Shown in pieces: positions 12,471 to 18,916 of a stretch of DNA of 18,916 bases. The notes beneath the pieces are model-generated. The model worked only from the letters and a program-made list of their open reading frames with translations, was not told where the DNA came from and did no database searches. Origin of the DNA: Methanobacteriota archaeon. GTDB taxonomy: Archaea; Hydrothermarchaeota; Hydrothermarchaeia; Hydrothermarchaeales; SZUA-236. Positions within the stretch are counted from its first letter, which is position 1, and every line of letters begins with the position of its first letter. The stretch covers positions 1 to 18,916 of the forward strand of contig RFHW01000079.1 of assembly GCA_003695745.1 (NCBI GenBank), in the 5' to 3' direction. The position numbers were made by a program, and so were the translations under genes.

Positions 12471-13850
12471 TTACAGCAACCCTTCTTTGGACATCACACC
12501 TCTTGCAGCCAGGACGCCGGTGGCGGAGGCGGTGATGATTCCCCTCGAGACACCTGCGCCATCCCCTGCTATGAAGAGGTTCTCCCTGCTCGTCTCCATG
12601 CTCCTGCCCACCTCAACCCTCATGGCATAGAACTTGATCTCAGGGGCATAGAGCAGCGTGGAGTCGGCGGCCACGCCCGGTATGACCATGTCAAGGCGCT
12701 CAAGACCTTCAAGGATGTCTGTTACAACCCGGTGCGGCATGACCATGGCAATGTCCCCCGGCGTCACACCTCGGAGGGTGGGGCGCACATGCCCCCGTTC
12801 GATGCGCTTCCAGGTGGAGCGCCTGCCCCTGCGCAGGTCGCCGAGGCGCTGGATGAGCGGCTTTCCGCCTCCAAGGGTGGTGGCGGTCCGCGCTATGCTG
12901 GAGCCGTATTCAGTTGAGTTCTCCACAGGCTCGGTGAGCTCGATGCGTGTGAGGAAGGCGAAGTTCGTGTTATCTGACTGCCTGTCCCGAAGGGAGTGGC
13001 CGTTCACGCCCACATATCCCTCGCCCACGTCCTTGTACATCTCCTTCACCACATAGCCCCGGTGGTTCACGCAGAAGGTCCTGACGAAATCATCGTAGGT
13101 GGGTGTGGTGATATGGAACTTGGGGTCCCTGTTTATCCTGCATATGGGGTCCATCACGATGCCCGGGACCTCCACCCGCACCCCCACGTCTATGGCGCCG
13201 TGCCTCCTCTTTATGCCGAGCTTTTGCGCCTGTTTCACAAACCATGATGCGCCGGACCTGCCGGGGGTGGCGATTATGTATTTTGCCTTGACCTCCCCCT
13301 TTTTTGTCTTCACACCGCCGTTGAGGATGTCTGTCACCTCTGTCTTCAGCAGGAACGTGACGCCCCTGTCCTCAAGCCTCTTCCTGATGGACTTGATCAC
13401 CTCAGGTGTGTGGTCTGAGCCGATGTGGCGCTGCGGTATCTGAATGAACTCGATGCCTGCAGAGGCCGCCTTCCGGCTGAGCTCCTCCTCCTCTTTGAGA
13501 GAGGCCTTGGTGAGCTTTTTCGGGGCGCCGTGATCGAGATAGATCTTATCCACATACCTCACCAGCTCCCAGGCCTCGTCATAGTCCAGGAACTCATAGA
13601 GGTTGCCGCCAATGTCGGGTCTGATATTGAGCGTGCCGTCAGAGAGGCCGCCGGCCCCGCCCACCCCTGCCATCACATTGCAGGGCTGGCAGTTTACACA
13701 TTCGCCGGTGTTCTCCATGGGGCAGCTTCGTTTGTCCACCTCCTTGCCCATGTCTATTATGGCCACGGAAAGAGGGGTCTTCTCGCTGAGCTCGTAGGCC
13801 GCGAAAAGCCCGGCCGGGCCTGCGCCTATAATAACAACATCATACGGCAC
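12471..13850 (-). CDS. FAD-dependent dehydrogenase (COG2509-type)
   Basis: A 459-residue flavoprotein. The N-terminal FAD-binding motif is DVVIIGAGPAGLFAAYEL (residues 4-21). A cysteine cluster C43, C51, C54, C57 (SCPMENTGECVNCQPC) precedes AGVGGAGGLSDG, an arrangement typical of COG2509 dehydrogenases. A second nucleotide segment, KYIIATPGRSG, lies mid-protein, and LFIAGDGAGVSRGIITASATG closes the FAD site. Substrate is unknown for the family; geranylgeranyl-reductase-like chemistry is one idea but not supported by a specific motif. The GTG start at 13850 has GGTGA five bases upstream and a TATA box at 13882-13890. It leads into the DUF92 gene. Confidence 0.85.
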   Translation of the reverse strand: MPYDVVIIGAGPAGLFAAYELSEKTPLSVAIIDMGKEVDKRSCPMENTGECVNCQPCNVMAGVGGAGGLSDGTLNIRPDIGGNLYEFLDYDEAWELVRYVDKIYLDHGAPKKLTKASLKEEEELSRKAASAGIEFIQIPQRHIGSDHTPEVIKSIRKRLEDRGVTFLLKTEVTDILNGGVKTKKGEVKAKYIIATPGRSGASWFVKQAQKLGIKRRHGAIDVGVRVEVPGIVMDPICRINRDPKFHITTPTYDDFVRTFCVNHRGYVVKEMYKDVGEGYVGVNGHSLRDRQSDNTNFAFLTRIELTEPVENSTEYGSSIARTATTLGGGKPLIQRLGDLRRGRRSTWKRIERGHVRPTLRGVTPGDIAMVMPHRVVTDILEGLERLDMVIPGVAADSTLLYAPEIKFYAMRVEVGRSMETSRENLFIAGDGAGVSRGIITASATGVLAARGVMSKEGLL

Positions 13851-13881
13851 TTATGTCACCCAATGGAATCCACGCCTCCTC

Positions 13882-13890
13882 TTATATATC
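13882..13890 (-). promoter_or_regulatory. TATA box for the FAD-dehydrogenase/DUF92 unit
   Basis: Minus strand GATATATAAG lies about 35 bases upstream of the GTG at 13850, giving a leader of some 7-10 bases that still includes the GGTGA ribosome site. Confidence 0.55.
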
Positions 13891-13909
13891 GTTTTCTGTA
13901 ACGCAAGGG

Positions 13910-13918
13910 TTATAAATT
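13910..13918 (+). promoter_or_regulatory. TATA box for the prenyltransferase gene
   Basis: TTATAAATT is centred 27 bases before the ATG at 13941, so transcription should begin at or next to the start codon (leaderless). It is only about 20 bases from the opposite TATA box, so one bound regulator could affect both directions. Confidence 0.6.
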
Positions 13919-13940
13919 TTATCGGGCCAACCTTTTATCT

Positions 13941-14840
13941 ATGAAGCTCAGGGCGTGGATACAGGCCTTCAGGCTGAAGTTCCTTCCCCAGGGGGTCATG
14001 CCTGTGTTGATCGGGACAGCCCTTGCCTACCGCACCAGAGGCGTCTTTCTCATGGGCCCCTTTGTCATGGCCTTCATCGGGATGATGCTCGTCCAGTTCG
14101 GCCTGACCATGCTCGATGACTGGCACGACTATCTCAGGGGCACTGACAGGACCGGGACCGATGAGAAGAACCCCTACAGCGGCGGGAGCGGCGTCCTTGC
14201 AGACGGGAGGATAACGCCCGGGGAGATGATAAGGGTCGTCATTTTGTTTTATGCCGTTGCAGCGGTCATCGGCCTGTATCTGGCCTATCTAAGAGGTATT
14301 GAGGTCCTATATATCATGCTCGCCGGCTTCTTTATCAGCATCTTCTACTCCCTGCCGCCATTCCAGTTCGCCTACCGCGGCCTGGGAGAGTTCATGATGC
14401 TCCTCGGCTACGGGCCCACCATCACCTTGGGCGCATATTTCGTGCAGGCGCAGGAGCTCACATGGCAGGCCGCTCTTGCAGGGCTGCTGCCGGGGATGCT
14501 CATGTGGGCCATGATAATAGTGAACGAGATACCTGATTACGAGGAGGACAGGGCCTCTGGAAAGCGGAACCTGGTGGTGCGTTTGGGCAGGGAGAGGGGT
14601 GTCAGCCTCTATGGGGGCGGCCTCGCCTTCATCTACCTGTATTTGGGTGTCCTGATCCTCCTTGGCATATTCCCGGAAGGCACGGCCCTTGCCCTGCTCT
14701 CCATGTTCTACGCGGCCCGTTCTGTGAGGCACCTGAAGGGGCATTATATGGATCGGATAGAGGTGGCAGATGCAAACAGGGACATGGTCATCGTGTATTC
14801 CATGACCACCCTGCTGTTCACCATTGGATTTTTGATCTGA
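13941..14840 (+). CDS. UbiA-superfamily prenyltransferase, MenA-like
   Basis: A 299-residue membrane enzyme with about eight to nine helices. The first Asp-rich motif is MLDDWHDYLRGTD (D60, D63, D69), followed by NPYSGGSGVLADGRIT as in MenA-type enzymes. The second is NEIPDYEEDRASGKRNLVVRLG (N195, D199, D203). These bind the Mg-diphosphate of a prenyl donor. The family transfers prenyl chains to aromatic acceptors (dihydroxynaphthoate in menaquinone synthesis) or to lipid precursors. The MenA-like motif suggests a quinone, but no other men or mqn gene is visible, so the acceptor remains open. It is divergent from the FAD-dehydrogenase/DUF92 unit and followed after 10 bases by the amphi-Trp protein. 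Confidence 0.88.
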   Translation: MKLRAWIQAFRLKFLPQGVMPVLIGTALAYRTRGVFLMGPFVMAFIGMMLVQFGLTMLDDWHDYLRGTDRTGTDEKNPYSGGSGVLADGRITPGEMIRVVILFYAVAAVIGLYLAYLRGIEVLYIMLAGFFISIFYSLPPFQFAYRGLGEFMMLLGYGPTITLGAYFVQAQELTWQAALAGLLPGMLMWAMIIVNEIPDYEEDRASGKRNLVVRLGRERGVSLYGGGLAFIYLYLGVLILLGIFPEGTALALLSMFYAARSVRHLKGHYMDRIEVADANRDMVIVYSMTTLLFTIGFLI

Positions 14841-14850
14841 GGTGAAAGGG

Positions 14851-15402
14851 ATGAAGTTTGAAGAGAAGAAGCGGATGGGAAAAGGGGAGGTCGCGGGCAT
14901 GTTAAAGGGCCTTGGCGAGATGATGGAGAGGGACGAGCTCAGGATCAGCGGCAGGGATCTCGCCGTGCCCGATGACGCCGAGGTGGAGGTGGAGTATAAA
15001 GAGGGGCATGGAAAGGCCAGGCTTGAGATTGAGGTCAAGTGGAGGATTCAGGAGGGGGCGGGCCGCACCGCGGCAGGGGAGGGTGGGAAGGCGGACGGCG
15101 TCTCCATAGGGGAGGTGAAAGGGTCCATCAGAGGGTCCTTCAAAGCCATAAGGGCCGCTCTCGAATCAGGTGAGCTGCCTCCGGAAGAGGCCCTCAGGGA
15201 CTTCATGGCGCAGAACAGGGTCTTCAGAGACCTTGCCAGAGGCAGGGAATACGAGGAGGATATGGAGGGTTACATGGAGCTGGTTGAAAGGCTCAGGGGG
15301 GCAGTGGAAGACAGGGAGCTGGAAGGGGCAAAGGCCCTTGTTGAGGAGATCAGGGAGGCGAAGAAGAGCTGCCACAGGACCTATCGATGGAAGGAGGGGT
15401 GA
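14851..15402 (+). CDS. Amphi-Trp domain protein with XXXCH-like C-terminus
   Basis: A 183-residue, very charged protein. Residues 1-66 (KFEEKKRMGKGEVAGMLKGL, then LEIEVKWR with W64) fit the amphi-Trp domain. Residues 88-183 are helical and end in EAKKSCHRTYRWKEG, where C174-H175 match the short C-terminal CH motif of the XXXCH domain. From memory, both domains are named in descriptions of the so-called GAK system; their joining in one protein is notable. Function is unknown. The ATG at 14851 has GAGGTG six bases upstream; a GTG at 14842 is less likely. It is probably co-transcribed with the prenyltransferase. Assignment of the CH motif rests on recall and should be checked by profile search. 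Confidence 0.6.
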   Translation: MKFEEKKRMGKGEVAGMLKGLGEMMERDELRISGRDLAVPDDAEVEVEYKEGHGKARLEIEVKWRIQEGAGRTAAGEGGKADGVSIGEVKGSIRGSFKAIRAALESGELPPEEALRDFMAQNRVFRDLARGREYEEDMEGYMELVERLRGAVEDRELEGAKALVEEIREAKKSCHRTYRWKEG

Positions 15403-15438
15403 GAGTTCCGCAGGCGCCGGGCATCGGCAATCGAAAGC

Positions 15439-15484
15439 CTTATATACCGCCATAATCATTTGAGTAAATAATCATTTAATCATT
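15439..15484 (+). promoter_or_regulatory. Promoter with three AATCATT repeats upstream of the topoisomerase VI operon
   Basis: A TATA-like CCTTATATA lies at 15439-15447. AATCATT occurs at 15454-15460, 15470-15476 and 15478-15484, with starts 16 and 8 bases apart. The predicted transcription start (near 15469) falls among them, so a protein binding these repeats would block initiation. Confidence 0.5.
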
Positions 15485-15494
15485 AAGTGATGCC

Positions 15495-15638
15495 ATGGCC
15501 GAGACAAGCAGCATCCCCATAAAAACACGGACTAAGATCAAGCTTAAAAAACAGAAGGTCGACCTGGAGTCAAGGCTCTCAAGAGAGATAACGTGGGATG
15601 AGTTCTTCAACAGGGTGGTCATCCAGTTCAAGGACTGA
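15495..15638 (+). CDS. 47-residue basic protein ahead of topoisomerase VI, possible ribbon-helix-helix
   Basis: ATG at 15495 opens a 47-codon frame ending TGA at 15638, just before the topoisomerase VI subunit B start. The product begins MAETSSIPIKTRTKIKLKKQ, with a strand-like SIPIKTRTKIKL. Two helices follow (VDLESRLSREI and TWDEFFNRVVIQF). This order and the basic charge resemble small ribbon-helix-helix DNA-binding proteins or VapB-like antitoxins, but no toxin follows. Codon use matches neighbouring genes. It has its own promoter with AATCATT repeats, so self-regulation, and perhaps control of the topoisomerase genes, is possible. No strong ribosome binding site is seen, consistent with a short leader. 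Too short for a confident family call. Confidence 0.6.
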   Translation: MAETSSIPIKTRTKIKLKKQKVDLESRLSREITWDEFFNRVVIQFKD

Positions 15639-15650
15639 GGATCAGGTGAG

Positions 15651-17765
15651 ATGATGGCAGGACAGCAGACCCTCCTCGACACAATGTTCGAATCCATAGA
15701 GAAACAGAAGGAGAGGCCTAAACAGCGGGACGAGCAGCCGCCCGGCGCCGCCGAGGCTGCGGCAGAGGAAAAACACAGACCGGGCCCTGAAAACACAGGG
15801 GAGGAGCCCCACCAGAGGATGGTCAAAAGAAGGGCGCGGAGAGAGGCTGAGGAGGCCATACACAGCCACATCCGGCTCCAGACCGCCGAGCAGCTTCTGA
15901 AAAGGGTGGACACAGGCTTCGGCCAGAAATCAAGGGCCCCCTTCCAGACCATAGTGGAGGGTGTGCAGAACGCCGCTGACGCCATAGACAAGGCGCGGGA
16001 GGCGCTCAAGAGATCGGGGCACCCACCTGACTATGATGCAAAGATCACCGTTAAGGTGGAGGTGGTAGACAAGTCCCGGGGGGAGCTCTATATCTGCATC
16101 GAAGACAACGGCATCGGGATCCCCAAGGGCAAGGTCCACATCATCATGCGAGCCGGCGGCACCGGCACCGTGGAGTACAAGGCATCGAGGAGCCAGCAGG
16201 GCATCGGCTGGAAGGCCGCGGCCATCTACTCGAACCAGTCCACAGGCAAGCCGGCTGAGATCATCAGCAAGACCTTCTTCGAGAAGCAGGCGCACCGCCA
16301 CGTCTATGACTACGGCAAGGGCAAGGTCACAAAGCTCGTGGAAGAGCCCTATGAGGGCGAGTTCCCTGAGCACGGCACAAGGATGAGCCTCTATCTCATC
16401 GGCGACTACCCAAGGGCCCGGAGCAACATCAGGGAGTTCATGAAAAGGATGGCTGCCGTCCACCCCTACATCACCTTCCAGTTCCATGACAACGGCGAGC
16501 CCACCATCTACCCGAAGCGAAGCGGAGCGAGCATACCCATCCCCACGCCTGTGCCGCCTCACCCTAACTCAGTGGACGTAGGCCAGCTAAAGGACATGCT
16601 TGCGGCCCAGTCCAAGGTGAGAAGCATCTGGATCTCAGGTTTTCTCAAGCGGGCCTTCTGCAGGATCGGGAACAAGAGCATACAGGACCTCATCGAGCGA
16701 ACAGCGATCCTCATGTACTTTGACGGGAAAGGTGTCTTCGCCGGCGACATAGTGAAGCGCATCGCCCAGAGCGACAAGGTGGCGCGGCTCAAGAAAGAAG
16801 GCGCCTCCAAGGTGGAATATTACCTTGAGAAGGTGCTCGTCCGGGACTATGAGATAGACTACGGCTTTGCAGCGGAGCTGGTGATGAAGGGCAGGCTGGC
16901 ACCGGGCAGGAACATCAGATACCTCTCCAACGAGGACATCATCCGGCTCTTCAAGATAGACAAAAGCGAGCTCCCGAAACCGCCCTTCACGCCAAGGACC
17001 ACGGTGAACATGATCCTCTCGGACGAAGGCAAGGTCAGGCTCCTCACCGAGACCCTGAGGAGCATGTTCTTCCCGGCGCCGCCCACAGACTCCCTCATGC
17101 CCATCCCCAAGGAGGTCTTCATCGAAGGCTTCGTCTCACTCTACAGGCCTGAGGAGCACGTCTTCATCGAGAGAAAACCCTCTAGCACAGGCGGGCGCCC
17201 CATCCAGGTGCAGGTCCTTGGGATGTACGGGGGGGAGATACCTGAGGACATGCGGGACCAGGACAGGCTCATCAGGATCGCCAACGCCACACCTCTCATC
17301 TACGAGTTCGGAAGCGACATCGTAACACAGACCATGAAGGACATCGACTGGGCGAGATACAGGCTCGGCAGAAAGGGTGAGATGCCAAGCGGCCCGGTGA
17401 TATTCGTGGTCCATGTGACATCGCCCCAGCTCAAATACCTGGGCGTTGCAAAGCAGGCCATCGGCGCAGACGATGTTATCGCAGGGGAGGTGAAGTTCGC
17501 GGTCCAGGCAGCTGCAAGAAAGCTCTCCGAACATGTGAAAAGGCTTGAAAAGGACAAGCAAACAGGGCATGTGCGCAAATACCTTGAGAGATATGCCCGG
17601 GTCGTGGCAGAGACCCTTCACAAGATGATAGACGTGGATAAGGACGCCGTGTACCAGATGCTCTCCGACGAGATAGCCCGCCGGCGCCCCACAGTGATCA
17701 CCCATGAGGAGACAGCCATCCCACAGGCCACAGTGGAGGAGGAGAATGTCAAAGTCGAAGATTGA
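15651..17765 (+). CDS. top6B: DNA topoisomerase VI subunit B, divergent, N-terminally extended
   Basis: A 704-residue ATPase subunit, longer than the usual 500-650. Residues 1-80 are a charged, Glu/Arg/Pro-rich extension. The GHKL ATPase domain follows: IVEGVQNAADA with E103 and N107, EDNGIGIP (D152), GGTGTVEYKASRSQQGIGWKAA and EHGTRMSLYL. Next is the H2TH region FLKRAFCRIGNKSIQDL. The transducer domain includes GRPIQVQVLGMYGGEIPED, ANATPLIYEFGSDI and VVHVTSPQLKYLGVAKQAI, where K601 is the switch lysine. With subunit A it relaxes and decatenates DNA by ATP-driven double-strand passage. The start may be ATG 15651 or 15654. The motif VEGVQNAADA differs from the commoner ELVENSLDA. The 3' end overlaps subunit A by 20 bases. 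Confidence 0.92.
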   Translation: MMAGQQTLLDTMFESIEKQKERPKQRDEQPPGAAEAAAEEKHRPGPENTGEEPHQRMVKRRARREAEEAIHSHIRLQTAEQLLKRVDTGFGQKSRAPFQTIVEGVQNAADAIDKAREALKRSGHPPDYDAKITVKVEVVDKSRGELYICIEDNGIGIPKGKVHIIMRAGGTGTVEYKASRSQQGIGWKAAAIYSNQSTGKPAEIISKTFFEKQAHRHVYDYGKGKVTKLVEEPYEGEFPEHGTRMSLYLIGDYPRARSNIREFMKRMAAVHPYITFQFHDNGEPTIYPKRSGASIPIPTPVPPHPNSVDVGQLKDMLAAQSKVRSIWISGFLKRAFCRIGNKSIQDLIERTAILMYFDGKGVFAGDIVKRIAQSDKVARLKKEGASKVEYYLEKVLVRDYEIDYGFAAELVMKGRLAPGRNIRYLSNEDIIRLFKIDKSELPKPPFTPRTTVNMILSDEGKVRLLTETLRSMFFPAPPTDSLMPIPKEVFIEGFVSLYRPEEHVFIERKPSSTGGRPIQVQVLGMYGGEIPEDMRDQDRLIRIANATPLIYEFGSDIVTQTMKDIDWARYRLGRKGEMPSGPVIFVVHVTSPQLKYLGVAKQAIGADDVIAGEVKFAVQAAARKLSEHVKRLEKDKQTGHVRKYLERYARVVAETLHKMIDVDKDAVYQMLSDEIARRRPTVITHEETAIPQATVEEENVKVED

Positions 17766-18840
17766 GATCCGCGACGACGTGAGCGCCAAGGAGCTCGTCC
17801 AGGTCATAGACTCCATTGCAAGACAGATATACAGGGACATTGAGCAGGGAAAGAACCCGAGCTTTGAGGTGCCGACCAGAGCCGCCTCCAACATAATCTA
17901 TGACGAGAAAAAAGACGTCATCTACATGGGGAAGAACCAGTCCACACGCTCATTCCACAACAGCGGCACCGTCGCCGCCTTCGCCCAGACCCTCATGGTC
18001 CTGAGCATCATAGAGGAGGCGGCTGAGAGGGCCAAGCACCTGACGAAGAGGGAGATCTATTACCAGGACCCTGAGCTCTTCAAGAAGGACCAGAAGATCT
18101 CGGACAGCATCATAGAGGACCTTGCAGTGACCCTGGGCGTAACACGTCCCTGTCTCAGGGTGGTGGCGGCGGCCAAGGGCACCTGCATCGGCGATCTCAC
18201 GCTTCAGGAGGGCAGCGACACATTCAACTGCAACCAGCTCGGCAGGGGCGGCTGGAGCATAAGCCCCTTCATAGACGAGGTGGAGATCAAGGACTGCGGG
18301 GCCGAGTACGTCCTAGTGGTGGAGAAGGACGCTGCCATGATAAGGCTGATCGAGGAGGACTTCCACAAGAAGAACAGCTGCCTCCTCATCACAGGGAAGG
18401 GCCAGCCTGACATCGCCACCAGACGGCTCATCCGCCGTCTCAACAAGGAGCTGAATCTCCCGGTGTACATACTCACAGACAGCGACAGCTACGGTATGCA
18501 GATATGCTCAAGCTACAAGCGGGGGAGCATCGCCCTGAGCTTTGAATCCCCCTATCTCGCGGTGCCAGATGCAAAGCTCCTCGGCCTCCTGCCAACCGAC
18601 CTAGACAAGTTCAACGTGCCCAAGGCAGCCAGGCTGAAGATGACCGAGTGGGACTTGAAGAAGGCCAAGGGAATGCTGGAGATGCCCTGGATCAAGCGCA
18701 ACAAACGGTGGACACAGGAGCTCAAGCTCATGATCAAGAACCAGGAGAAGGCCGAGCTCCAGGCCCTTGCAAAACACGGCATCACCTTCATGACAGACAC
18801 ATATATCCCGCAGAAGCTGGCTGAGAAGGACTGGATATGA
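17746..18840 (+). CDS. top6A: DNA topoisomerase VI subunit A (Spo11-like)
   Basis: A 364-residue catalytic subunit. The winged-helix domain contains LTKREIYYQDPELF, where the second tyrosine (Y106) should attack DNA. Toprim residues follow: E193 in LVVEKDAA and D245/D247 in LTDSDSYGMQI (most relatives have DxDPYG, here DSDSYG). The enzyme makes a transient double-strand break with 5' covalent links, opened and closed by subunit B. I chose ATG 17746 over an in-frame start at 17704, because upstream residues are arginine-rich shadow sequence of subunit B and GGAGGAG lies just before 17746. Order B then A, with overlap, is the usual archaeal operon. The C-terminus (PQKLAEKDWI) is complete. Confidence 0.95.
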   Translation: MSKSKIEIRDDVSAKELVQVIDSIARQIYRDIEQGKNPSFEVPTRAASNIIYDEKKDVIYMGKNQSTRSFHNSGTVAAFAQTLMVLSIIEEAAERAKHLTKREIYYQDPELFKKDQKISDSIIEDLAVTLGVTRPCLRVVAAAKGTCIGDLTLQEGSDTFNCNQLGRGGWSISPFIDEVEIKDCGAEYVLVVEKDAAMIRLIEEDFHKKNSCLLITGKGQPDIATRRLIRRLNKELNLPVYILTDSDSYGMQICSSYKRGSIALSFESPYLAVPDAKLLGLLPTDLDKFNVPKAARLKMTEWDLKKAKGMLEMPWIKRNKRWTQELKLMIKNQEKAELQALAKHGITFMTDTYIPQKLAEKDWI

Positions 18841-18845
18841 AGGGT

Positions 18846-18916
18846 CTAGAGCTCGTTGAGACGCTCCGGCTTTCTTTGCAAGATACCCTTCTCAACGCGG
18901 TCGCTGTAGAGGATGA
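18846..18916 (-). CDS. Possible C-terminal end of a convergent gene
   Basis: On the minus strand one frame is open from the window edge to a TAG whose complement is at 18846-18848. It encodes ILYSDRVEKGILQRKPERL followed by NEL, with codons like those of the neighbours. The other two frames are closed or look unlike protein. If real, it converges on top6A with five bases between stops. Too short to name. Confidence 0.4.
   Translation of the reverse strand, partial: ILYSDRVEKGILQRKPERLNEL

Noticed and set aside
14307..15038. Minus-strand ORF of 243 codons opposite the prenyltransferase
   Set aside because: The plus strand has clear UbiA motifs here; the antisense product is His/Gln/Glu-rich and not family-like.
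15930..16562. Minus-strand ORF of 210 codons opposite the top6B ATPase domain
   Set aside because: Shadow of conserved GHKL motifs on the other strand; product rich in Val, Asp and Leu with no recognisable domain.
17136..17894. Long minus-strand ORF (252 codons) opposite the 3' end of top6B and start of top6A
   Set aside because: It lies wholly antisense to two well-recognised genes; its product has no family features and mirrors their GC-rich codon pattern.

Overview
This window is archaeal chromosome. It has a two-subunit DNA topoisomerase VI, a standalone Lrp/AsnC-type RAM protein and a flavin-dependent thymidylate synthase. TATA-like boxes lie about 25-30 nt upstream of several starts, several with almost no leader. 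Start codons are mixed ATG/GTG/TTG and genes are tightly overlapped. Most of it is GC-rich with a uniform codon style; the exception is an AT-rich patch at about 226-1150. I cannot name the genus; a euryarchaeal-type lineage with a MenA/UbiA-family prenyltransferase is an inference.

Region 1 (1-2680) is the unusual part. The window opens in the last 74 codons of ilvE. Copies of the ilvE 3' end recur three more times downstream (1159-1208, about 1920-1945, about 2654-2679), each closing a small accessory module. Module 1 is AT-rich and carries a PD-(D/E)XK-type nuclease (minus strand) and a small zinc-ribbon protein. Module 2 is a VapBC toxin-antitoxin pair. Module 3 is a second, different VapBC pair. 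The layout looks like serial insertion of gene modules at the 3' end of ilvE, each leaving a displaced piece of the ilvE tail. No integrase is visible. This is the best candidate for an undescribed system.

Region 2 (2661-5823) holds a small four-helix membrane protein and, on the minus strand, a three-gene run: threonine synthase, standalone RAM domain, and a secreted/anchored protein with a cytoplasmic helical tail. Region 3 (5923-8071) is a compact plus-strand redox/sulfur operon: ArsR regulator, DsrE-like protein, 2[4Fe-4S] ferredoxin, thioredoxin, and a membrane-anchored thioredoxin-rhodanese fusion. Region 4 (8182-9250) has a lipoprotein with a Thr/Pro-rich linker followed by a lone receiver-domain protein. 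Region 5 (9339-11772) is an operon of NAD kinase, a LOG/TIGR00725-like Rossmann protein, ThyX with an altered signature motif, and a PsiE-like membrane protein.

Region 6 (11743-14840) is a divergent pair of units: an FAD-dependent dehydrogenase plus a DUF92 (phytyl-phosphate-kinase-like) membrane protein on the minus strand, facing away from a UbiA/MenA prenyltransferase on the plus strand. Together these suggest isoprenoid or quinone handling. Downstream of the prenyltransferase is an amphi-Trp/XXXCH-type protein. Region 7 (15495-18840) has a 47-residue basic protein, topoisomerase VI subunit B with a long N-terminal extension, and subunit A. The end of a convergent minus-strand gene probably closes the window. 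No stretch over 300 bases lacks a gene, and I saw no tRNA, rRNA or CRISPR array.
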